Positions 1 to 7,458 of a stretch of DNA of 64,000 nucleotides are shown one piece after another. The stretch comes from Nitrospirota bacterium (lineage in GTDB: Bacteria > Nitrospirota > Nitrospiria > Nitrospirales > Nitrospiraceae). The stretch is taken from the NCBI GenBank assembly GCA_030682135.1, contig JAUXQT010000053.1, forward strand, positions 108,832 to 172,831, given 5' to 3'. Position 1 is the first letter of the stretch, and every line of letters starts with the position of its first letter. The position numbers and the translations under genes were made by a program. The notes below the pieces were generated by a model. It saw only the letters and a program-made list of their open reading frames with translations, searched no databases and had not been told where the DNA came from.

Positions 1-239
1 TGTTGATCGCCCGCGAAGTGGGCTCGACCTATATTCAAGCCTACACCTCTTGCAACATCGAGTATGCGATTCCGACTGATAAGGTGATGGAAGACGCGAA
101 GACCGTTGAGAACGATCGGTATCAGTTCACGGAGTACGTGAGCGAAGAGGCCAAGCAGTATCTGACCGAGCGATATGGCTACAAAGATTATCTTCCGAAG
201 CCGGCTGCTCCTGCCGCCGCAATTCCAAACAAGGCTTAA
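1..239 (+). CDS. 2-oxoacid:ferredoxin oxidoreductase, beta subunit (3' end only)
   Basis: The reading frame is open from the window edge to a TAA at 237-239, so only the last ~78 residues are visible. The segment resembles the C-terminal tail of the TPP-binding beta subunit of pyruvate or 2-oxoglutarate:ferredoxin oxidoreductases, and it ends in an Ala/Pro-rich tail. The call rests mainly on context: the gamma, delta, epsilon-like and alpha subunits of the same complex follow directly on the same strand. This enzyme performs ferredoxin-driven reductive carboxylation of acetyl-CoA or succinyl-CoA in the rTCA cycle. Which 2-oxoacid is used cannot be decided from this fragment. The 23-bp gap to the gamma gene contains a GGAGG-type ribosome-binding site. 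Confidence 0.75.
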   Translation, partial: LIAREVGSTYIQAYTSCNIEYAIPTDKVMEDAKTVENDRYQFTEYVSEEAKQYLTERYGYKDYLPKPAAPAAAIPNKA

Positions 240-262
240 GCGATCAGGAGGGAGGCTCGGAC

Positions 263-976
263 ATGGCAAAGCGCTTCAACATTCGGATGGCAGGGGTCGG
301 TGGTCAAGGTGTCGTGACAGGGTCGCACATTCTGAGTACTGCGGTGATTCATGCCGGCGGCGAAAGCACGATCGTCCCATTTTATGGGTCGGAAAAACGG
401 ATGGCACCGGTCGAGAGTTACGTCCGTGTGTCGGATGAGCCGATCTATGAGATCGGGGAAATCACGTTCCCGCACATCATTATTATTTTCCATCCCCAGG
501 TTATTACGCACGGCAAGTCGTACACGATGCCGTTTTACTTCGGATTGAAGGAAGACGGGATTGCGTTGATCAACAACGACGGCCCAATGTCTCTTCACCG
601 AGACCAGCAGCGTGAGTTGGAAGAGCGCCGCGCGAAGCTCTATTATTTTCCGGCCACCAAGCTGTCGCTCGAAGTCGCGGGAATGGACCTCTGTACGAAT
701 ATGGCGTTGATGGGCTGCATCGGCGCGATCACGGGGCTGACCTCGGTTGAAGCCTTGGAGCAGTCGGTGAAGGACCGGTTCCTCGGTAAAGGATTTGTCG
801 TCTCCGGCGGCACCGCGGCCTTGGATAGCGTGGTCGAGCGGAAATTCAAAAAGAAGCAGGAATTGATCGACAAGAACGTGGCGGTGATTCAGGCCGGTTG
901 GAACTACGCAGTCGATCACGGTTGGGCTGCGCCGACGGTGAAGCGGTCGGAAGTCCGTGCGACGGTCAGCGCCTAA
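263..976 (+). CDS. 2-oxoacid:ferredoxin oxidoreductase, gamma subunit
   Basis: A 237-residue protein that begins with the glycine-rich signature of the gamma domain (GVGGQGVVTGSHIL near residues 11-24). This is typical of the CoA- and subunit-contacting gamma chain of multi-subunit 2-oxoacid:ferredoxin oxidoreductases. Its length is normal for a free-standing gamma subunit. The ATG at 263 is preceded by a GGAGG motif. It lies 23 bp after the beta gene and 26 bp before the delta ferredoxin subunit, so it is clearly part of one operon. The long minus-strand ORF covering it (236-919) is a codon-bias shadow. Confidence 0.9.
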   Translation: MAKRFNIRMAGVGGQGVVTGSHILSTAVIHAGGESTIVPFYGSEKRMAPVESYVRVSDEPIYEIGEITFPHIIIIFHPQVITHGKSYTMPFYFGLKEDGIALINNDGPMSLHRDQQRELEERRAKLYYFPATKLSLEVAGMDLCTNMALMGCIGAITGLTSVEALEQSVKDRFLGKGFVVSGGTAALDSVVERKFKKKQELIDKNVAVIQAGWNYAVDHGWAAPTVKRSEVRATVSA

Positions 977-1002
977 TCTGGATGTAGTACGAAGGAGTCA
1001 CC

Positions 1003-1335
1003 ATGTATCTGGTCGCCGATATCAATGTTGAAATCTGTGCCGCGAAGAGCTGCAAGCTCTGCACGCAATATTGCCCTGAAGCGAACACCATTCAGTACAG
1101 TGAGGACATGGGCAAGGAGAAGGGCTTTAAGTACGGTTCTGCCTATGTGGCCGTGGACCGCTGCAAGGGTTGCGCGCAGTGTGTGTGGGTTTGTGACAAT
1201 ATGGCAAAAAATAATGCGATCAAGATGATCATGATCGATCAATTGCCGCTGGCCGCCGTCACCGACAACATTCGCTACGAAGAGAAGTCGACTGTTGTGG
1301 CCCTGTCCAATCCGATGATTGTTATAGGTAATTAG
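1003..1335 (+). CDS. 2-oxoacid:ferredoxin oxidoreductase, delta (ferredoxin-like) subunit
   Basis: A 110-residue protein with two clusters of cysteines: CAAKSCKLCTQYCPE near residues 12-26 and CKGCAQCVWVC near residues 53-63. The second has the CX2CX2CX3C form of a bacterial 2[4Fe-4S] ferredoxin; the first is a variant. It is expected to pass electrons between external ferredoxin and the TPP-bearing alpha/beta core. The ATG at 1003 follows a GAAGGAG ribosome-binding site. It sits between the gamma and epsilon genes with short spacers. Confidence 0.88.
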   Translation: MYLVADINVEICAAKSCKLCTQYCPEANTIQYSEDMGKEKGFKYGSAYVAVDRCKGCAQCVWVCDNMAKNNAIKMIMIDQLPLAAVTDNIRYEEKSTVVALSNPMIVIGN

Positions 1336-1347
1336 GGAGGTACGGGA

Positions 1348-2112
1348 GTGGCAACGACGCCTGATACAAGAGAGCGCATCATTGTTCCGGGTCCGGCCGG
1401 ATTCCATCCGCCGTCGGCGGCTCAGTTGGGAGTCGCGCTGCCAGACCCAGGGGAGGGGCTGTATTACGGATTGCTGGAGCCCAATGAGGACAAGGTCATC
1501 GAAGAGATGGCCCGTAAAATGCTGACGAGCCCCAATGCGACGATTTTCCCGGGACCGCTGGTTCTTTGGGCGTGGAACGAGCATGCGATTGAAAAAGCGA
1601 AGGCCGTGCTGGAGATTGCCGCTCAGATTCCCAATGTCATGATCATCCCCATGCCGGACTATCGGCCGAAGTATCCCAAAATCGATCCGGAAGAGGTCAT
1701 CAATCCGAATCACCCGAACCTCACGATTTGGGGCAACAAGATTGAAGCCTGTATTTTCATCGGTGTGCATTGCCACTACGCTAACCTGACCTTGAAAATG
1801 ATTCGCGCGGGCACGAACTGCTTGACGATGGCGATCTGTGCGGAGCAGGGCCATGAAGACGCGATGCTGACGATTCGGGATTCGGATATCGTCAAGTTGA
1901 AGAAGACGGCTCAGGTCTTCAAGCGGGTACGCGAAGAGATGGGCATCAAGCTGCCGGAGAACGGCGAAAACGTGCGGTTTACCGGGACGCAAGCAAGAGT
2001 CCATGGTGGAAAAACTCACACGAACCCCCTCACCTTTGCCCCCGTGACGGTGGGCGTTGCCGGTGCGGCCGCCTTCGGCCATTCCGCCGAGCAGATGAAG
2101 CGTGAAGGCTAA
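1348..2112 (+). CDS. 2-oxoacid:ferredoxin oxidoreductase, epsilon-like subunit
   Basis: A 254-residue protein starting at GTG 1348, with AGGGAGG a few bases upstream. Known five-subunit oxidoreductases of rTCA bacteria such as Hydrogenobacter carry an extra small 'epsilon' subunit, and position in the operon (after delta, before alpha) suggests this is its counterpart. I see no cofactor motif. A His/Cys-containing stretch (GVHCHYAN) and an Ala/Gly-rich tail are visible, but the catalytic contribution of this family is not well defined. Assignment depends on operon context plus protein size. Confidence 0.7.
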   Translation: MATTPDTRERIIVPGPAGFHPPSAAQLGVALPDPGEGLYYGLLEPNEDKVIEEMARKMLTSPNATIFPGPLVLWAWNEHAIEKAKAVLEIAAQIPNVMIIPMPDYRPKYPKIDPEEVINPNHPNLTIWGNKIEACIFIGVHCHYANLTLKMIRAGTNCLTMAICAEQGHEDAMLTIRDSDIVKLKKTAQVFKRVREEMGIKLPENGENVRFTGTQARVHGGKTHTNPLTFAPVTVGVAGAAAFGHSAEQMKREG

Positions 2113-2156
2113 GCAAGGTCGATATAGTACAGGCGATATAGCCGAGAGGTGTCACA

Positions 2157-3464
2157 ATGAGCGAAACAGTCAAAGCAGCAGAAGCGCCAAGCCAGCCGGT
2201 TGCCAGGAAAGATCCCCATGCCGAAGCCAAGCGGCAGAGGGTGGTGACGCCGGAATATATGTTCCTCGAAGCCCCGCGAACGAAAGAGTTCATCACGGGC
2301 AGCGAAGCGGCGAAAGAAGCCATTCGGCGATCCAATGTGGATTTGGCCATCGCCTACCCCATCACTCCGCAGAGCGAAACGATGCAGCTCGTCGGTGTGT
2401 TGTATGGCGAGGGGTATGTTAAAGAGTACTACCGCGGTGAAGAAGAAGTCGGTGTGATGGCAGCCATTGCCGGTGGGTCACGAGCCGGCGTTCGTTGTTA
2501 TACAGCGACCGCTGGTCCTGGTACGTTGCGTGGTCTTGAAGGCATTGCATCATGGCCCGGGCATCGGTTGCCCGTTGTCGCGATGTTCACCTGCCGCGTC
2601 GTTAATGCTCCATTGGCCATTCAGCCTGACAATATCGAAGTTGCGTACTTATTGAACTGCGGCATGATTGTGTTCCATGCCGAGAATCAACAGGATATGT
2701 ACGATTTTACGCTGGCGGGTTTTACGATCAGCGAGAAAAACGATGTGACGCTTCCCGTCGGTGTCTGCTGTGACGGATTCTTTGTCACGCATGCCCGTGG
2801 CTACGTTCGCATGCAGGACCGCAGCATGAAGCTGCCTCCTCGTGAGGCCTGGCGCGGTGCGGTTCCGGTGCTCGATGCGGAGAATCCTCCCGCCCGTTTG
2901 TCCCGCGATGCCCCGGTGCAGAAGTCGAACTTCATGGCCTATAATATCCATGCGGTGTGGCAGCAGGAAGTGTGGGCGGCGGTCGAACGGTCCCGCAAGT
3001 ACATCAATCAGTATATGGGTGGCTTGCTGACGGCGGAAAATGTCGAGGGTGCCGAGGCGGTGATCATCGCTTCAGGCAGTGCCGCGGCTCAATCGCGTGA
3101 AGCGGTCCGTATTTGCGCAGAGAAGGGTATCAAGATCGGCTTGATCAAGATCCGGTCGCTTCGCCCCTTCCCGACGAAAGAGTTGCGGGAGCTCTGCGGC
3201 AAAGCGAAGCTCATTGTTGTCCCGGAGTTCAACTATCCCGGATGGCTGGCGAAAGAAGTGGCCACGGCGATTTACGGATTCTCCAATGCCAAGATCATCG
3301 GCGGACCAAGAGTTTATGGCGGTCAGTCGATGCCGGTGGAGTTGATCGTGGACGAAGTCGAGTCCGGTCTGACCGGAAAGAAGTCCACCAACGTCGCCCA
3401 GTCTTCCATCATGGGTGGAGCCGTCAATCAGGATGACGTCGCGCACTTCATGCGCAGCATCTAG
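2157..3464 (+). CDS. 2-oxoacid:ferredoxin oxidoreductase, alpha subunit
   Basis: A 435-residue protein with the pyrimidine-binding domain of the alpha chain: the YPITPQ motif near residues 66-71, then a glycine-rich segment with TATAGPG. The C-terminal ~150 residues form the transketolase-C-like domain II. With beta it makes the active site for reversible oxidative decarboxylation of a 2-oxoacid, run here probably in the carboxylating direction. ATG 2157 lies in a gap of 44 bp after the epsilon gene. It is the last gene of the operon; a strong hairpin terminator follows 20 bp after the stop codon. Confidence 0.9.
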   Translation: MSETVKAAEAPSQPVARKDPHAEAKRQRVVTPEYMFLEAPRTKEFITGSEAAKEAIRRSNVDLAIAYPITPQSETMQLVGVLYGEGYVKEYYRGEEEVGVMAAIAGGSRAGVRCYTATAGPGTLRGLEGIASWPGHRLPVVAMFTCRVVNAPLAIQPDNIEVAYLLNCGMIVFHAENQQDMYDFTLAGFTISEKNDVTLPVGVCCDGFFVTHARGYVRMQDRSMKLPPREAWRGAVPVLDAENPPARLSRDAPVQKSNFMAYNIHAVWQQEVWAAVERSRKYINQYMGGLLTAENVEGAEAVIIASGSAAAQSREAVRICAEKGIKIGLIKIRSLRPFPTKELRELCGKAKLIVVPEFNYPGWLAKEVATAIYGFSNAKIIGGPRVYGGQSMPVELIVDEVESGLTGKKSTNVAQSSIMGGAVNQDDVAHFMRSI

Positions 3465-3481
3465 AACGGTTGTAGAAGCAG

Positions 3482-3527
3482 AAACACCACGGGCCCATCC
3501 GGATGACCGGATGGGCCCGTGGTGTTT
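3482..3527 (+). terminator. strong hairpin terminator after the oxidoreductase operon
   Basis: A 21-bp perfect stem (3482-3502 with 3507-3527) closed by the tetraloop ATGA, with the 3' arm running into a TTTT. It lies 18 bp after the alpha-subunit stop codon and is well placed to end transcription of the operon. Confidence 0.9.
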
Positions 3528-3538
3528 TAGTTTGTTTT

Positions 3539-3582
3539 GTTTATCTGGTCTGTTTGGTTGAACCAGATAAACCAAACAGACC
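3539..3582. repeat. two overlapping, mutually exclusive inverted repeats
   Basis: Stem A pairs GTTTATCTGGT (3539-3549) with ACCAGATAAAC (3562-3572). Stem B pairs GGTCTGTTTGGTT (3547-3559) with AACCAAACAGACC (3570-3582). Both are perfect, but they share bases at 3547-3549 and 3570-3572, so only one can form at a time. The element lies between the operon terminator and the convergent gene ending at 3606. Confidence 0.8.
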
Positions 3583-3605
3583 AAATGAACGACTCAACCG
3601 TTTTG

Positions 3606-3854
3606 TTAGCCCTGCAGTTCGTCCTGGACCAGGTCTTCAGTCTCCGGCATGCCATAGGCCACATACTTGGCATAGGAGAGATAGATCATGGCGCTGTCTC
3701 TCATGGCTTTGGAGCCTTGTGACAGGCGGAAGACCTGATCTGGGTTATGAGATGGAGCCGCCCCCATCGTTTCCACGTGGCCTTGGAGGAGCAGGGTGAA
3801 TCGCTCCATCGAATTCTCTACATCTTTGTAGGCTAATAAAATTGCATCTGTCAT
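3606..3854 (-). CDS. hypothetical protein, 82 aa
   Basis: A small acidic protein without recognisable domain. The ORF track begins further upstream, but the ATG at 3854 (MTDAILLAYKD) has a perfect AGGAGG six bases upstream on the minus strand and is the better start. The sequence looks helical and soluble, with no signal peptide or membrane segment. It is transcribed towards the alpha-subunit gene and away from the Rsm22-like gene. No function is proposed. Confidence 0.65.
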   Translation of the reverse strand: MTDAILLAYKDVENSMERFTLLLQGHVETMGAAPSHNPDQVFRLSQGSKAMRDSAMIYLSYAKYVAYGMPETEDLVQDELQG

Positions 3855-3886
3855 AGTTGTCCTCCTAATCGACATCAGCTTACACT

Positions 3887-5098
3887 ATGCCCATGCAACC
3901 CTTCAACGAGAAGACATCCTCCAGCCTGTCAGCTGAAATTCTCAGAGCTCTGGCACGGATGTCGTCCGAGCAAAGTCTCCAGGGTAATGCCTTGGCGCAG
4001 GCGGTCGTCAACCTTTCGCGTCTCTTTACTGCCGAACGTGCAGCATTGCCGCCGAGGTACTTGGATGATGCTGCCCATGCGGCTGCCTATGCATCGTATT
4101 TTCTTCCCGTGAACCTCTCCAAAGTTCAAGTCTTGTTAGATGAGCTGCCAAACGGCAGCGAAGGGGAAGCTTTGGATCGTCCGATGGCGGTGCTTGACCT
4201 CGGCTGTGGTCCAGGAACTGGTTCCGTCGCCCTCTTGGACTGGCTGTGGCACCGCAGCCCTGAGCGTGCGAAGGCTGTGTCGGTTCTGGCGACGGATGGT
4301 TCTCTGGCGCCGTTGCAAGATACGAAGAGACTGTGGGATGCCTATTGCCGGGAGGTCGGGATACCCAGCGACGGTCTCCGATGTGTCGTGGGCAATCTCG
4401 AGCATCCGCTCAAAGGCGATCTGGGTAAGCAGATTGTGCGAGGCGGGCCGTATGACCTGATTATCATGGCGAACTGTTTAAACGAAATGTTTCCGGTATC
4501 GGTCGACCCTCCTGCCGAACGTGCCACGGTTATTGCGCAGCTTCTCCCATTTCTCGCACCGCACGGAACGATCATGATCGTTGAGCCGGCATTACGGCAA
4601 ACGGCTCGTGCTTTACATCTCGTGCGTAATCATCTGCTCAAACAGGGCGTCTGTACGGTATATAGTCCCTGCCTGCATGAGGGGGCCTGTCCTGCGTTAG
4701 ACCGTCCAGACGATTGGTGCCATGAGGAGCGACCCTGGCAGACGCCCCCTGCTATAGCCGAGATCGACTGGGAGGTGGGGTTTATTAAAGACGCGCTGAA
4801 GTTTTCCTATTTGCTGTTACGCACAGACGGTCGTGCCATTGTACCGCGGAGCCCGCAGACGTTCCGGGTCGTGAGCGAATTACGAGAGTTGAAAGGCGAT
4901 ACGCGAGCGTGGCTTTGCAACGAACTGGGCCGGTCGGAGGTTGGGCGACTCGACCGCGCCGCGTCTTCGACCAATGCAGGATTGGAAGCTTGTCATCGAG
5001 GGGCGATTATTCGGCTTGAAGGGGTACAGCGGAAAGAAGGGGCAAGCTTGGGACGGATTCCGGTAGATGGAACGATTGAAATGATACGGCCAGCCTAA
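3887..5098 (+). CDS. Rsm22-like SAM-dependent methyltransferase family protein
   Basis: A 403-residue protein with a class I methyltransferase core: motif I LDLGCGPGTG near residues 102-111 and an acidic motif II region. A helical N-terminal domain precedes it. After the core lies a cysteine group CLHEGAC...DWCHEERPW (near residues 262-285), characteristic of the Rsm22/METTL17 family, in which such cysteines bind a [4Fe-4S] cluster in the mitochondrial members. Rsm22 proteins associate with the small ribosomal subunit. Family membership is well supported; the bacterial substrate is unknown. The start is near position 3887, where the sequence reads MPMQPFNEK; an obvious ribosome-binding site is lacking. 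Confidence 0.75.
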   Translation: MPMQPFNEKTSSSLSAEILRALARMSSEQSLQGNALAQAVVNLSRLFTAERAALPPRYLDDAAHAAAYASYFLPVNLSKVQVLLDELPNGSEGEALDRPMAVLDLGCGPGTGSVALLDWLWHRSPERAKAVSVLATDGSLAPLQDTKRLWDAYCREVGIPSDGLRCVVGNLEHPLKGDLGKQIVRGGPYDLIIMANCLNEMFPVSVDPPAERATVIAQLLPFLAPHGTIMIVEPALRQTARALHLVRNHLLKQGVCTVYSPCLHEGACPALDRPDDWCHEERPWQTPPAIAEIDWEVGFIKDALKFSYLLLRTDGRAIVPRSPQTFRVVSELRELKGDTRAWLCNELGRSEVGRLDRAASSTNAGLEACHRGAIIRLEGVQRKEGASLGRIPVDGTIEMIRPA

Positions 5099-5104
5099 GT
5101 TGGA

Positions 5105-5299
5105 CTAGTCGGCTTCCGGTTCAGAGTTCCCGTGCTGGTGACTCACTCTGTCCTCGTCGAACAGTGCGGCCATTTCTTCGGCGATCATGTCGCGATCGTT
5201 CGGCACTGACACGAGCGGAATTTCTTTTCTGACTCTGGCCACGGGCTCAGGGGCAGGACTATCAGAAACTTTCGCTGGGTCTTTGGGTGTGTCAGACAT
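5105..5299 (-). CDS. hypothetical small acidic protein
   Basis: A 64-residue ORF from ATG 5299 (MSDTPKDPAK...). It is rich in Pro, Glu, Asp and Ser and probably disordered in its N-terminal half, followed by a short helix (MIAEEMAALFDEDR). The track start at 5314 is a GTG five codons upstream. A TATACT box lies six bases before the ATG, so the message may be leaderless. No homologue is recognised; coding status is moderately supported by length and position between two real genes. Confidence 0.45.
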   Translation of the reverse strand: MSDTPKDPAKVSDSPAPEPVARVRKEIPLVSVPNDRDMIAEEMAALFDEDRVSHQHGNSEPEAD

Positions 5300-5337
5300 A
5301 ACTAAAGTATACACGATGCTGACGGTGAAAAGGGGAT

Positions 5338-5697
5338 CTATTCAAAAGCTTCCAGGGAGGACCGTTCCGGGAAGGTCTTGTGGCATGAGGTGCAGGTCAG
5401 GAAATAGATAGATTCCCTGACGGACATGGTAATGCGAAAGTTGAGACTTACGCCTCGCTGATTGCAGGTCGGACAGGACATCTCCTTGAGCCGGTAGGGG
5501 ATATCCGGTTGCGTGCGCTGGTAGAATTCCATATCCGTATAGATCGGAAAGCTGTAGTAGCACTTCTTGCAGACGCCTCGCCATTCTCCATCCGCCTGCA
5601 TAAAACGTTGATCGACTCCGAAGCGTGACTCCTTACAGATCGCGCATTGAACGGTCTCGAGTCTGGTTTCAACTTCTTTGACGGTGAGGCTGGGCAT
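5338..5697 (-). CDS. zinc-ribbon protein of unknown function
   Basis: A 119-residue protein with four CXXC pairs: CAIC (residue 18), CKKC (43), CPTC (75) and CTSC (102). This pattern suggests two zinc-ribbon units, each with two CXXC knuckles. No signal peptide or other domain is visible. ATG 5697 follows AAGGAG on the minus strand; a small hairpin (GCGCA...TGCGC) sits immediately upstream of that ribosome-binding site. A nucleic-acid or metal-binding role is only an inference from the knuckles. Confidence 0.7.
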   Translation of the reverse strand: MPSLTVKEVETRLETVQCAICKESRFGVDQRFMQADGEWRGVCKKCYYSFPIYTDMEFYQRTQPDIPYRLKEMSCPTCNQRGVSLNFRITMSVRESIYFLTCTSCHKTFPERSSLEAFE

Positions 5698-5791
5698 TCA
5701 CAAGCTCCTTGCGCAGAAGTGCGCGATATTGTGCGGATAGTATAACGTTCGCGGCGAAGCGAGCGCAACGGGATCTGTCAGGGATTTTTTC

Positions 5792-5819
5792 TTGACCTGA
5801 TCACGGCGCCGCCTATACT
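5792..5819 (+). promoter_or_regulatory. sigma70-type promoter just before the phosphatase start
   Basis: TTGACC at 5792-5797, a 16-bp spacer, and TATACT at 5814-5819. The start codon of the downstream gene is at 5829, nine bases after the -10 box, so transcription would begin at or next to the ATG, giving a leaderless or nearly leaderless mRNA. Confidence 0.65.
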
Positions 5820-5828
5820 GAGAGGGCG

Positions 5829-6284
5829 ATGCACTATATTACCGAGACACTCCTCGTTGGCAATATCAACGACGCGAGCGAGCCGCCGGCACAGGTCAGT
5901 GCGGTCCTCCTGGTCGCGGCTGAATTCACCGCACAACCTCCCACATGGCTCTCCTCTGGCAGGATTCCGTTTTCAGAATATGCTGAAGCCGAACCACTTC
6001 TATTGGACCGGGCCGTGAGCTGGGTCGAACAGCATGCTTCTGACAATCGGGTGATGGTCTGCTGCCGTGCCGGGATGAGCCGGTCTGTATCGGTGGTCAT
6101 GGCCTATCTCTGTTGTGTCCAGGGGATGACCTATGCGGAGGTTTTGAAGTTGGTCACGACTCGCCGGCCTGGCGCCATGCCCCTTCCCAATCTGGAGAAA
6201 GCCATCATGCAGGTTCGGCGCCTTCGCCAAACTCGCACGATGAACAAGCCTGGTCTCGCGTCGCGCCGAGCCTCTGGCTCGTAG
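5829..6284 (+). CDS. dual-specificity/tyrosine phosphatase-like protein
   Basis: A 151-residue protein with the CX5R active-site loop (CRAGMSRS near residues 79-86), as in dual-specificity protein phosphatases. The usual His before the catalytic Cys is a Cys here (VCCRAG). The following helix (VSVVMAYL) and the ITETLLVGNINDA opening also match small DSPs. The cytosolic substrate is unknown. A GAGAGGG motif lies close to the ATG. The last ~25 residues are basic and possibly disordered. Confidence 0.8.
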   Translation: MHYITETLLVGNINDASEPPAQVSAVLLVAAEFTAQPPTWLSSGRIPFSEYAEAEPLLLDRAVSWVEQHASDNRVMVCCRAGMSRSVSVVMAYLCCVQGMTYAEVLKLVTTRRPGAMPLPNLEKAIMQVRRLRQTRTMNKPGLASRRASGS

Positions 6285-6405
6285 CGCTGGTACCGAGTAC
6301 GATCTTTCCCTCAGCCGCTCTTCTTCCACATTGCCTTTCACGTGTGGCTCATGGCCTAATCCCCCTGATTAGAGTAAGCGCGTCACTTGAGCAGGATCTT
6401 TTTCG

Positions 6406-7242
6406 ATGCCGGAATTACCAGAAGCAGAGGCCGTTGCCCGTCAGATACGGGATCGTTTACTTGGCGCGCAACTCAGCGAGTGCCAGGTGGGCCGTGAAGA
6501 TATTGTTCGTGAAGGGTTATCCACGCTCTCGTGGTATCGCGGTGCGCGGCTGGAAGATGTGGCGCGATATGGAAAGAGTGTGGCGCTGGGGTTCAGGAAC
6601 GAGAGTGAACTGCGATACATCGTTGCAGAGCTCGGCATGACCGGCCTCCTGCTCTTTCACGCGACGCAGACGAAACATCCGCAGCATGTGCATGTTCGCC
6701 TGTCGTTCACGGGAGGCCGTGAATCGGAGCTGCGCTATTGGAATCCCAGACGGTTCGGACGGATGTCCTTGCTGGATCAGGCGGGGCTTGATGCCTATCG
6801 CGCCCGTCGTTTCGGGGTCGATCCTCTGGTGGTATCGCGCGAGGAGTTCATCAGTCTGATGGAAGCCAAACGCGGCAGGCTCAAGCCGCTGTTGATGCAT
6901 CAGCAAGTCATCGCGGGGATCGGGAATATCTATGCGAACGAAATTCTCTTCCGCGCCAGGCTCCATCCGAACCGCGAGGTGCATCGGCTGCGCAAGGCGG
7001 CGATCGTCACGCTCCATGAGACCATGCAATCGGTGCTGCGCGAGGCGATTTCTTGCGGCGGATCGAGCGTCAAGGATTTCTTCGCGCCGGATGGCACAGA
7101 AGGCCAATATAAGCGACGTCACCTCGTCTATGGCAAGGAAGGGCAGCCCTGCCCCAACCACTGCGGACGGACAATTATCCGTCTGCAAAGTGAACGAAGC
7201 TCGTTTTTTTGCCCAGCCTGCCAATCAAATCGATTCCGGTGA
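6406..7242 (+). CDS. mutM: formamidopyrimidine-DNA glycosylase
   Basis: A 278-residue Fpg/Nei-family base-excision enzyme that removes oxidised purines and cleaves the AP site. It starts MPELPEAE, giving the catalytic N-terminal Pro2-Glu3; a beta-hairpin lysine (YGKSV) matches Lys57 of Fpg. The helix-two-turn-helix (IAGIGNIYANEILFRARLHP) is present, as is the C-terminal zinc finger CPNHC...CPAC with flanking arginines. Length is normal. The glutamate at position 8 where Fpg usually has valine-glutamate (PELPEVE) is a minor variation. Fpg is preferred over Nei, but the family does not fully separate by eye. Confidence 0.88.
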   Translation: MPELPEAEAVARQIRDRLLGAQLSECQVGREDIVREGLSTLSWYRGARLEDVARYGKSVALGFRNESELRYIVAELGMTGLLLFHATQTKHPQHVHVRLSFTGGRESELRYWNPRRFGRMSLLDQAGLDAYRARRFGVDPLVVSREEFISLMEAKRGRLKPLLMHQQVIAGIGNIYANEILFRARLHPNREVHRLRKAAIVTLHETMQSVLREAISCGGSSVKDFFAPDGTEGQYKRRHLVYGKEGQPCPNHCGRTIIRLQSERSSFFCPACQSNRFR

Positions 7243-7383
7243 TAATTCTTGCCAGGGCCATGTAGGAGGCTTCGGGTCGTACGGCATATTTTCTCCCATG
7301 CTTTCATTGGCTTATGAGCGATATGCGCCAGGAGTTCTTGTCGATAGGCCTTTTGAGCCGATGGTCTTAGTTCCTCTGGTGTA

Positions 7384-7412
7384 TTGAGTCGTCCAACCGA
7401 TTTCGTTAGAAT
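7384..7412 (+). promoter_or_regulatory. promoter of the aclB-led rTCA gene run
   Basis: TTGAGT (7384-7389), 17-bp spacer, TAGAAT (7407-7412), about 47 bp before the aclB start codon. The gap 7243-7458 otherwise shows no gene. AAGGAG lies upstream of the aclB ATG. Confidence 0.6.
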
Positions 7413-7458
7413 CCTCCTCCTTTACAATTGTTTCTCACCATTCTGAAGGAGTGACGTC

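Noticed and set aside
973-2082. 369-codon minus-strand ORF over the delta/epsilon subunit genes
   Set aside because: Antisense to two supported genes, low-complexity His/Arg-rich translation, no ribosome-binding site.
6113-6640. 175-codon plus-strand ORF between the phosphatase and mutM
   Set aside because: Overlaps the ends of both supported genes in another frame and has no recognisable features.
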